Part shown: one piece after another, positions 1 to 5,203 of the stretch
How the letters are laid out: each line of letters starts with the position of its first letter
How positions within the stretch are numbered: the stretch's first letter is position 1
From: Eubacteriales bacterium
Lineage (GTDB): Bacteria; Bacillota; Clostridia; Peptostreptococcales; Anaerovoracaceae
NCBI GenBank assembly: GCA_028692535.1
Contig: JAQUXD010000089.1
Location: forward strand, 1-7,376
Length of the DNA stretch: 7,376 nucleotides
Reading direction: 5' to 3'
Position numbers and translations under genes: made by a program
Notes under the pieces: generated by a model
Databases searched by the model: none
Seen by the model: the letters and a program-made list of their open reading frames with translations, nothing else
Told to the model about the DNA's origin: nothing

Positions 1-42
1 GAAATGAGTCCGCACCTTGCTCGATCTGTCAATTCTTTTCAT
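1..42 (-). CDS. 5' end of a gene, probably GcvPB-like glycine dehydrogenase subunit 2 (partial)
   Basis: Only the first 14 codons are in the window; they read MKRIDRSSKVRTHF and run off the left edge. The ATG lies 19 bases after the stop of the GcvPA-like gene, behind a purine-rich GGAGAGAGGAGAG leader, so the start is well supported and the gene is co-transcribed with its upstream neighbour. A basic start with a Ser-x-x-Val-Arg-x-x-His/Phe-type segment recalls the N terminus of some GcvPB-like proteins, and gcvPA is normally followed directly by gcvPB. That partner would carry the PLP-binding lysine that subunit 1 lacks. The identity is inferred mainly from position; the 14 residues alone do not prove it. 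Confidence 0.5.
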   Translation of the reverse strand, partial: MKRIDRSSKVRTHF

Positions 43-61
43 GGTACTCTCCTCTCTCCGG

Positions 62-1456
62 CTATGCCAGGACTCTGGCCAGCACGTTGACCAGCCGATC
101 GATATCTCTTTGGGTGTGGATCTCCGTGACGCAGTAGAGCGCCGATTGACCCAACCGGGGAAACTCTCCGCTGATGTCCTTGCCGCCGAAGATACCTTCG
201 GACAGCAAGATCTTTTGGATCTCCGCCACAGTCTTTCCCGTGGCGTTGAAATCGACTACAAATTCCTTGAAATATTGTCCGCCCAGACTATTGGCTTTTA
301 TACCCTTGATCCCGTTCAGTTTCTGCACTGCGTACCGGGCATTCTGCATGCAGGTCTGCCCCACTTCCTCCATACCCGCGGGACCCATGGTCGCCAAATA
401 GACACCGGCCGTAAGCCCCCAGAGCGCGGCCTGCGTACCCACATATTCCTTCGCTCCGTCCCGAAGGTTACCGAAGGAAGTCCTGTCGTAGGCTACGTCG
501 CCGAAGCCGTATTCTCCGGGATGCGTGGTCGGCGCAATGCCGAAGAGCCTGGAAGGATATTCATTCACATACTCTTCTTCATCCCGGGTCGCCATGAATC
601 CGGCCAGCCCTCCGCCGTAGTTCATGTGGATGCCCAGAGGCTGAAGCTCTCCGCAGACGATATCCGCGCCGTATTCAGGCGGCGGAGCCATAACGCCCAG
701 GGTGATGGGATCCACCCCCACCAGACTTTCCGCGCCTGCTTCGTGGGCGATACGGGAGATTTCTTCCCCTCGAGTCTCAATCACGCCCAAATAATTCGGA
801 TTTTCAAAATAGACCCCGGCGGTGTCCTTGCCAACCTTCTTTTTCAGGTCCTCCAGATCGATTTGTCCGTCTTCCGTACATGCTACCGTTACAAATTCGG
901 TCGTTGCCCGGCCGAAGTTTTCAATAATGGCTCGCTTTTGAGGATCCAGGATTTCCGGCAGGATGATCTGCTTCCGTCCTGTTTTGCGCTGCGCCATGGC
1001 ACAGGTCGTTGCCGACGCCTGTGCCCAGTCGATGGCCGGCACGTTCACAACATCCATCCCTACCAGTTCTGCTACAAGACTCTGATATTCGAATTGCGTC
1101 TGGAAACGACCCAGTTCATTGTAGGGTTCGCCGCCGTATGCAGTCAGAAATTCTCCTCTGGAGTTCACTTCGTCGCAGATGGCGGGCACATAGTGCTGCC
1201 AGCAACCGGCGCCCAGAAAGTTCAGATATTTTTTACCGTCGCCGTCGCGATCCAGCAATTCTTCCACATACCGGCGCATTTCATATTCGGATCCAAAGGC
1301 CTCTGGAATGTTCATTTCCCCTTTGAACATCAATGCGTCAGGCACATTTTTGTGCAAGTCGTCCAGCGACTTCATCCCCAGGAAATCCAGCATTTCCTTT
1401 TCAACTTCCGGAACGGAGTTGGGGATGTAGGGGTGATTGGGGAATCCTCTTTTCAT
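62..1456 (-). CDS. gcvPA: GcvPA-like glycine dehydrogenase (decarboxylating) subunit 1, divergent
   Basis: A 464-residue protein of the GcvPA family (usually about 445-450 aa). In the two-subunit P-protein of the glycine cleavage system, GcvPA pairs with PLP-binding GcvPB to decarboxylate glycine and pass the aminomethyl group to lipoyl-GcvH. Family landmarks are the N-terminal HPYIPN segment (8-13), FLGAG (80-84), RGEFLTAY (100-107), FEYQ (122-125), ENPNYLGVIE (218-227), the VDPITLGV/PPPEYGADI stretch (248-266) and a C-terminal VTEIHT. Several motifs I recall from true glycine decarboxylases are changed: YTPYQPExSQG reads YGGEPYNELG (107-116), NASMYDG reads NVPAIDW (138-144), GDGQSLG reads GELQPLG (269-275), and the region of REQHIRR...NICTNQAL reads SFGNLRDGAKEYVGTQAAL (327-345). 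Family membership is sure; glycine as substrate is doubtful. The start has AGAAGGAGA 5 bases upstream. It lies 27 bases after the SDR gene and is probably co-transcribed with it. Confidence 0.88.
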   Translation of the reverse strand: MKRGFPNHPYIPNSVPEVEKEMLDFLGMKSLDDLHKNVPDALMFKGEMNIPEAFGSEYEMRRYVEELLDRDGDGKKYLNFLGAGCWQHYVPAICDEVNSRGEFLTAYGGEPYNELGRFQTQFEYQSLVAELVGMDVVNVPAIDWAQASATTCAMAQRKTGRKQIILPEILDPQKRAIIENFGRATTEFVTVACTEDGQIDLEDLKKKVGKDTAGVYFENPNYLGVIETRGEEISRIAHEAGAESLVGVDPITLGVMAPPPEYGADIVCGELQPLGIHMNYGGGLAGFMATRDEEEYVNEYPSRLFGIAPTTHPGEYGFGDVAYDRTSFGNLRDGAKEYVGTQAALWGLTAGVYLATMGPAGMEEVGQTCMQNARYAVQKLNGIKGIKANSLGGQYFKEFVVDFNATGKTVAEIQKILLSEGIFGGKDISGEFPRLGQSALYCVTEIHTQRDIDRLVNVLARVLA

Positions 1457-1483
1457 AGCGTTCTCCTTCTATACAAATATTGC

Positions 1484-2278
1484 TTAAGCGATGCCGCCGC
1501 CGTCCACAACCAGGGCTGTTCCGGTGATCCAGGAAGAAAGCTCGCTGGAGAGAAACAGGACTGCATTGGCAATGTCTTCGGGCTGGCCGATCCTTGCGAT
1601 CGGTCGGTCCGATCCGCAAGATGCTAAAAATTCTTCTTCGGAAACTTGATCGTTGATGGCGCCGGTCTGATATCCTTCGTCGATCATCATGGATGTGACG
1701 GTATCTCCGGGACACACAGAGTTGACCCGTATTTTGTCGGGACCGTGATCGATGGCCATGGCCCGAGTGACGTTGACGATGCCACCTTTCACAGCGCAGT
1801 AAACTGCCGCCTGATCGCCGCCCTTGAGCCCCCATCCCGAACCACTGTTAATGATGCTGCCGCCGCCGGCTTTTCTCATTTCGGGAATCACGTGCTTGGA
1901 AAACAGGAACAACCCTTTTAATCCTACGCCCATCACAAAATCCCAGTCCTTTACCGTCAGGTGTTCAATGGTTTTACGTACTGTAACACCTGCGTTGTTG
2001 AACAAAATATCGATTCTTCCGAAGGTCCGGACGATACCGTCCACCGTTTCCTTCACCTGCGTTTCGTCAGTGACGTCACAGCGAAAAAATTCAGCCGTCC
2101 GCCCGGCTTCCTGCATTTCCCGAACCGCTTCGGCTCCCGCCGGGTCCACGTCCACGACGGCAACTGCCGCGCCATATGCCGACAGCAACTGGGCGGTACC
2201 CAGTCCGATCCCCGATCCCGCGCCGGTGATCACCGCCACTTTTCCCGTTAGATTGAGCGGATCCTTCTTTTGAAGCAT
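1484..2278 (-). CDS. SDR family NAD-dependent oxidoreductase
   Basis: A 264-residue classical short-chain dehydrogenase/reductase, full length for the family, cytoplasmic. The Rossmann motif TGAGSGIG is at 18-25, an Asp at position 43 ends strand beta-2 (favouring NAD(H) over NADP(H)), NNAG is at 94-97, and the catalytic Ser147 and Tyr160-x-x-x-Lys164 have the usual 13-residue Ser-Tyr spacing. PG at 190-191 and the C-terminal ITGTALVVDGG are also typical. The usual tetrad Asn in the VNLKG motif is Gly119 (VGLKG). The family oxidises or reduces secondary alcohols and ketones; the substrate cannot be read from the sequence. It lies in a minus-strand operon between the aminotransferase and the GcvPA-like gene, suggesting a step in amino-acid or hydroxy-acid catabolism. 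The start is set by AGGAGG 7 bases upstream. Confidence 0.93.
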   Translation of the reverse strand: MLQKKDPLNLTGKVAVITGAGSGIGLGTAQLLSAYGAAVAVVDVDPAGAEAVREMQEAGRTAEFFRCDVTDETQVKETVDGIVRTFGRIDILFNNAGVTVRKTIEHLTVKDWDFVMGVGLKGLFLFSKHVIPEMRKAGGGSIINSGSGWGLKGGDQAAVYCAVKGGIVNVTRAMAIDHGPDKIRVNSVCPGDTVTSMMIDEGYQTGAINDQVSEEEFLASCGSDRPIARIGQPEDIANAVLFLSSELSSWITGTALVVDGGGIA

Positions 2279-2369
2279 GTTGTTTCCTCCTATCGTTTTT
2301 CAATCGCCCCGCAGTCTGTTGTGATACGTGACATTTGCCCTATTACAATACCATTCTTCTATTGTTCTT
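2279..2369 (-). other. 91-base gap between aminotransferase and SDR genes
   Basis: No ORF or RNA gene is visible here. The 3' part (minus sense) holds the SDR ribosome site AGGAGG near 2286-2291. An imperfect dyad of the form TGT-N8-ACA (minus sense TGTCACGTATCACA, about 2320-2333) is present, but matches only at its outer bases. There is no G+C-rich hairpin followed by a T run, so read-through from the aminotransferase into the SDR gene looks possible. A second internal promoter cannot be excluded. Confidence 0.35.
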
Positions 2370-3533
2370 TCAACCGTTTCGGCTGCGCACAAAGGCGCCG
2401 ATCTTATCGATCCCCTCCCGGATCGTATCCTCACCTGTGGCATAGGAAAGCCGGACGAATCCTTCACCGCCGGCGCCAAATCCGGTTCCCGGGACTACGA
2501 CCACCTGTTGCTCCCGAAGGAGATCCATGGCAAAATCACGACAGGACATCCCTGTGCCGGTGATGTTTGCAAACACATAGAAAGCACCTGCCGGAGGCAG
2601 GCAGGATATGCCCGGGAGCCCATTCAGCCCTTCTGCGACCAGCTTCCTCTTGTTCCGATACTCGGCCTTCATGGCTTCCACAGGTTCACGGGTGCCGGTC
2701 AATGCGGCAACCCCTCCCCACTGTACACTTTCGCCTACACAAGAGTAAACGTTCTCCAGCATGGTGTTCATTGTCCGGATCAATTCCAGGGGAGCTACTG
2801 CATACCCCAGGCGCAGGCCCGTCATCGCGTAGGTTTTGGAGAAGCCATCAATAATAACGGTCCGCTCACGCATACCGGGGAATTCGGCGATGCTGGCATA
2901 GGGTTCATCGGTCCAGATCAATTCCCGATAGATCTCGTCAGTGATCACAATGAGATCATGCCGGATCGCCAGAGCTGCGATCTGCTCCAGATTTTTCCGA
3001 TCCGCCACGCCGCCGGTAGGATTGGAGGGCGAATTGATCAGAATAGCTCTGGTCTTTTTCGTAATGGCGGCTTCCAGCTCTGCCGGATCGAACATGAACC
3101 GGTTTTCCTCCCGCAACCTCACAGGAACGGGTATCAGTCCTTCCTGGATCATCAACCCCCGATAGTTGGCCCAGCCCGGATCCGGCAGGATCACTTCATC
3201 GCCAAAATCGGTGATGGCGCTCACCGTCAAATGGAGCGCTGCGATGGCGCCGGGGGCCACCAGCGTCTCTTCGGGCAGATAGGACAGCCCCCGTTCCCGT
3301 TCATAAGCTTCGGATATAGCCTGGCGCAAGGGCATGATTCCCGAGTTCGGTGTATAGTGGGTCTCGCCTCTCCGCAGGGAATCCTCGATGGCCTGTCGAA
3401 TGTGTTCAGGCAGTGGAAAATGAGGTTCTCCCAGGGCAAAACTCACCACACGGTCGTACTGTGCCTGCAGAGCGAACATTTCCCTTATAGCGGATTTTGG
3501 GACCGATCTTCCTTTTCCGGATACCAATTCCAT
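2370..3533 (-). CDS. Pyridoxal phosphate-dependent aminotransferase, class I/II
   Basis: A fold-type I aminotransferase of the aspartate aminotransferase superfamily, 387 residues from the chosen start (family about 380-400). Visible motifs include FALGEPHFPLP near residue 32, YTPNSG (60-65), PDPGWANY (117-124), NPTG (171-174), D199 and Y202 (DEIY) that contact the PLP ring, the Schiff-base lysine K233 in GFSKTYAMTGLRLGY, R241, and a C-terminal FVRLSYA whose Arg361 would bind the substrate alpha-carboxylate. It moves an amino group between an amino acid and a 2-oxo acid in the cytoplasm; the substrate is unknown. An ATG at 3548 has no ribosome site before it, while GGAGG sits 8 bases before the ATG at 3533, so I prefer the shorter protein. 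It is the first gene of the minus-strand operon and is divergent from the RraA-family gene. Confidence 0.94.
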   Translation of the reverse strand: MELVSGKGRSVPKSAIREMFALQAQYDRVVSFALGEPHFPLPEHIRQAIEDSLRRGETHYTPNSGIMPLRQAISEAYERERGLSYLPEETLVAPGAIAALHLTVSAITDFGDEVILPDPGWANYRGLMIQEGLIPVPVRLREENRFMFDPAELEAAITKKTRAILINSPSNPTGGVADRKNLEQIAALAIRHDLIVITDEIYRELIWTDEPYASIAEFPGMRERTVIIDGFSKTYAMTGLRLGYAVAPLELIRTMNTMLENVYSCVGESVQWGGVAALTGTREPVEAMKAEYRNKRKLVAEGLNGLPGISCLPPAGAFYVFANITGTGMSCRDFAMDLLREQQVVVVPGTGFGAGGEGFVRLSYATGEDTIREGIDKIGAFVRSRNG

Positions 3534-3659
3534 AGCTGCTGCCTCCATTCAATAAACATAATTACCATTTACATCTATGTTTTCATCATATAGACTGAAT
3601 GGAGAAGAATCAATCACAACTTCCACAGACTGTCAACCGACCCGGATAAGGAGGCTTCC
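3534..3659. promoter_or_regulatory. Divergent intergenic promoter region with inverted repeats
   Basis: These 126 bases separate two divergent genes and must hold the start signals for both. The left two thirds are clearly AT-rich. Two inverted repeats stand out. One is a 9-base pair, CTCCATTCA at 3543-3551 with TGAATGGAG at 3596-3604. The other is a 7-base pair, AAACATA at 3554-3560 with TATGTTT at 3576-3582. A possible plus-strand promoter is TTTACA (3568-3573), 17 bases, TAGACT (3591-3596). The 7-base dyad overlaps its -35 box. No convincing minus-strand promoter hexamers were found. The repeats could be regulator binding sites, but no regulator gene is in the window. Confidence 0.5.
3568..3596 (+). 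promoter_or_regulatory. Candidate sigma-70-type promoter for the RraA-family gene
   Basis: TTTACA (five of six matches to TTGACA) at 3568-3573 is followed after 17 bases by TAGACT (four of six matches to TATAAT) at 3591-3596. Transcription would start near 3603, leaving a leader of roughly 57 bases before the ATG at 3660. The call rests on hexamer matching alone. Confidence 0.35.
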
Positions 3660-4337
3660 ATGAAGAATATCGTTATGCCCCATGCAAAGATCGACCAAAA
3701 AATCATCGACAAGTACTTAGCTTTGAAGGACGTATACAGCCTATCCTGCATCGTGACCGATGCACAGGAACGGGATAACGTAATGCGAAACAACATCGTG
3801 CAGCGAACCCTCAACCGGCGTATCATCGGACCGGCCCTCACCGTCAAACTGACAGCCGGAGACATTGTGGACTGTCTGGGTATCTTTGAGATCGCCCAGC
3901 CCGGAGACATCGTAGTGATCGACGCCTTCGGAGAGTCTCAAACTTCGATCTGGGGAGGTCTTATGTCGGGTCTGAGCGTGGCCGCCGGCATCGCAGGCGT
4001 CGTGATCGACGGCAGCGCCAGGGACACCGACGAAGCCCGCATGCTGGACTTCCCGATCTACTCTTCTGCAGTCTGTCCGAGAGCTTCCCACACAGCTTAT
4101 TCCGGCAGAAAAGAACCCATCGAGATCAATACGCCCATCGTCTGCGGCGGCATCCTGGTCAAGCCGGGAGATCTGATCGTTGCCGATGAGATCGGTGTCG
4201 TGCTGGCGCCGGCTGATCAACTGGAAGAGATCTACGAAAAAGTACGCGAACAAGCCGAAAAGGAGGAAGCTACCCGGACAGAGATCCTAAAGGGTGCCAC
4301 GGTAGAAGAATTATTGGCAAAATTCGGAAGATTGTAA
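3660..4337 (+). CDS. RraA / HMG-CHA aldolase family protein
   Basis: A 225-residue protein of the RraA-like family, which includes class II 4-hydroxy-4-methyl-2-oxoglutarate / 4-carboxy-4-hydroxy-2-oxoadipate aldolases (divalent metal, pyruvate-releasing) and the RNase E inhibitor RraA. Visible are RRIIGPALTVKL (53-64), PGDIVVIDAFG (81-91), the loop GGLM (99-102) and the DGSARD segment (117-122). Arg121 and Asp122 there correspond to the substrate-binding Arg and metal-ligand Asp of the aldolases. PGDLIVADEIGVVLAP follows, then a charged C-terminal helix. The third acidic residue of the usual ADxDGV motif is Ile. The ATG has AAGGAGG 6 bases upstream. Divergent transcription from an aminotransferase/SDR operon favours a metabolic aldolase over RNase regulation, but the family is often misannotated and the substrate is unknown. 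Confidence 0.92.
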   Translation: MKNIVMPHAKIDQKIIDKYLALKDVYSLSCIVTDAQERDNVMRNNIVQRTLNRRIIGPALTVKLTAGDIVDCLGIFEIAQPGDIVVIDAFGESQTSIWGGLMSGLSVAAGIAGVVIDGSARDTDEARMLDFPIYSSAVCPRASHTAYSGRKEPIEINTPIVCGGILVKPGDLIVADEIGVVLAPADQLEEIYEKVREQAEKEEATRTEILKGATVEELLAKFGRL

Positions 4338-4350
4338 TGCATGACAATCT
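4329..4350 (+). other. Small hairpin across the RraA-family stop codon
   Basis: AGATTGT (4329-4335) pairs perfectly with ACAATCT (4344-4350) around an 8-base loop that itself contains ATGCAT. The TAA stop codon lies at 4335-4337, on the end of the left arm and in the loop. No T run follows, so it is not a standard intrinsic terminator; it could stabilise the mRNA 3' end or be chance. Confidence 0.35.
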
Positions 4351-4378
4351 CGGCAAGCAGCGATGATAAAAGTGATCC

Positions 4379-4429
4379 TCGGGAATATATTTCGGAAACA
4401 TGCGATTATTTCTTGATTTTTATTCCCGA
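4379..4429 (+). repeat. 9-base inverted repeat upstream of the tRNA
   Basis: TCGGGAATA (4379-4387) and TATTCCCGA (4421-4429) are perfect reverse complements separated by 33 bases. The right arm lies in the spacer of the proposed tRNA promoter. The rest of the 146-base gap between the RraA-family gene and the tRNA holds no ORF that I trust. Confidence 0.4.
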
Positions 4430-4441
4430 ATCGTTTACACT
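4413..4441 (+). promoter_or_regulatory. Candidate promoter for tRNA-Ser
   Basis: TTGATT (4413-4418), a 17-base spacer and TACACT (4436-4441) each match four of six bases of the sigma-70 consensus. Transcription would start near 4448, giving a short 5' leader of about 36 bases before the mature tRNA end at 4484. Confidence 0.45.
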
Positions 4442-4483
4442 ACACTTTGCTGAATGCAATGCGCTGTACGATGTGCGGCGTTT

Positions 4484-4572
4484 GGAGGATTGACCGAGTG
4501 GCTAAGGAGCTCGCCTGGAAAGCGAGTAAGGCTGAGAAGGCCCCGCGGGTTCGAGTCCCGTGTCCTCCGCCA
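4484..4572 (+). tRNA. tRNA-Ser (anticodon GGA)
   Basis: An 89-base class II tRNA that folds completely by hand. The 7-pair acceptor stem is GGAGGAT (4484-4490) with GTCCTCC (4562-4568), closing on a T-G wobble. Discriminator G is at 4569 and CCA is encoded at 4570-4572. The anticodon stem is CTCGC (4510-4514) with GCGAG (4522-4526), and its seven-base loop CTGGAAA carries GGA at 4517-4519, which reads UCC and UCU. A long variable arm has a 4-pair stem, GGCT (4530-4533) with GGCC (4539-4542), around GAGAA. The T stem GCGGG/CCCGT encloses TTCGAGT. The long variable arm and GGA anticodon establish serine identity. Confidence 0.97.
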
Positions 4573-4576
4573 AAGC

Positions 4577-4617
4577 AAGTCGCCTGTCAATGGAATCGAT
4601 CCCGGCAGGCGACTTTT
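4577..4617 (+). terminator. Intrinsic terminator after tRNA-Ser
   Basis: AAGTCGCCTG (4577-4586) is perfectly complementary to CAGGCGACTT (4606-4615); one T-G and one C-G pair extend it inward, leaving a loop of about 15 bases. The stem ends in a short T run (4614-4617) five bases after the tRNA CCA. It separates the tRNA from the next gene, whose own promoter must then lie between about 4618 and 4645, or be supplied by read-through. Confidence 0.75.
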
Positions 4618-4665
4618 ATGTCACATCAAAAGAAACAATAAACTGAAAGGAAGGAAGGAAAAATT

Positions 4666-5157
4666 TTGTTCAGAGAAATGAGAAGGATCCGGCAACTGAT
4701 GTCGGCCGAAGAGACACAGAAGGTTCTGGACCGCTGCACCAACGGGATCCTGGCTTGCCAGGGAGACGACGATTATCCCTACGCAGTCCCCTTAAGCTAC
4801 GCTTGCGCAAATGGGAAAATCTATTTTCACTCTGCCAAAGCAGGCCACAAAGTGGACGCTATCCTAAAAAACCCGAAAGTGTCGTTCACCGTCGTGGACG
4901 AGGACACCATCGTCAGCGCAGAATACACCACCTACTTTCGCAGTGTCATTGCTTTTGGCAGAGCGCGGATCGCGGAAGACGAGGAACGGTTGGAAGGCTT
5001 CCGGGCGCTGGTGGATAAATATTCCGGCGATCAGCCCAAAGATATCATCAGCGAAAAAATCAGAACCTGCGATGCGTCGCTGATCATCGCCATCGATGTG
5101 GAGCACATCACCGGGAAAGAAGCCATCGAGTACGTACGGGCGAAGCAAAAGGCGTAG
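4666..5157 (+). CDS. Pyridoxamine 5'-phosphate oxidase family protein, NimA-like
   Basis: A 163-residue split-barrel flavoprotein like the NimA / PNPOx-like proteins common in anaerobic Bacillota. Visible are MFREMRR at the N terminus, DYPYAVPLSYA (36-46), IYFHSAKAGHK (52-62), NPKVSFTVVDED (69-80), YTTYFRSVIAFGRAR (near 88-102) and the C-terminal DVEHITGKEA. The FHxAxxGHK and YFRSV segments are typical FMN-binding-barrel signatures. NimA members reduce nitroimidazoles; the natural substrate of most relatives is unknown, so resistance should not be assumed. The start is TTG: AAGGAAGGAAGG ends 7 bases before it, whereas the next ATG (4678) is 19 bases away, and MFREMRR is a family-typical beginning. 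It is followed after 46 bases by an Fe-S protein gene and is probably co-transcribed with it. Confidence 0.92.
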   Translation: MFREMRRIRQLMSAEETQKVLDRCTNGILACQGDDDYPYAVPLSYACANGKIYFHSAKAGHKVDAILKNPKVSFTVVDEDTIVSAEYTTYFRSVIAFGRARIAEDEERLEGFRALVDKYSGDQPKDIISEKIRTCDASLIIAIDVEHITGKEAIEYVRAKQKA

Positions 5158-5181
5158 ATGATTTGCCGAATCAAATCATCT
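5156..5181 (+). other. Perfect 10-base-pair hairpin at the stop of the NimA-like gene
   Basis: AGATGATTTG (5156-5165) and CAAATCATCT (5172-5181) are exact reverse complements around the 6-base loop CCGAAT. The left arm includes the last two bases of the TAG stop codon. The stem is AT-rich and no T run follows, so it is more likely an intercistronic processing or stability element than a terminator. It ends 22 bases before the next ATG, leaving the ribosome site (AAAGGA, about 5188-5193) free. Confidence 0.5.
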
Positions 5182-5203
5182 CATTTGAAAGGAACATCAT
5201 CGT

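Noticed and set aside
17..1627. Long plus-strand open frame of 536 codons opposite the GcvPA-like gene
   Set aside because: It has no ribosome site and no recognisable domain, its composition is Cys/His/Phe/Arg-rich as in antisense shadows, and it runs across two well-supported minus-strand genes.
2320..2333. TGT-N8-ACA element as an operator before the SDR gene
   Set aside because: Only the outer bases are symmetric; the match is too weak to call a binding site.
2328..3593. Plus-strand open frame of 421 codons opposite the aminotransferase
   Set aside because: It is antisense to a gene with complete aminotransferase motifs, lacks a ribosome site and shows no protein-like motifs.
3660..4337. 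Calling the RraA-family protein a regulator of RNase E
   Set aside because: The Arg-Asp aldolase residues are present and the neighbours are metabolic enzymes; the RNase E regulator role belongs to proteobacterial RraA.
4484..4572. tRNA-Ser as an integration (attachment) site
   Set aside because: No copy of the tRNA 3' end is repeated in the window and no integrase gene is nearby.
4447..4681. Short plus-strand frames across the tRNA
   Set aside because: They translate a fully folding tRNA-Ser and its terminator.
4666..5157. Calling the NimA-like protein a nitroimidazole resistance gene
   Set aside because: The sequence shows only a FMN-binding split barrel of this broad family; most relatives have no shown role in resistance.
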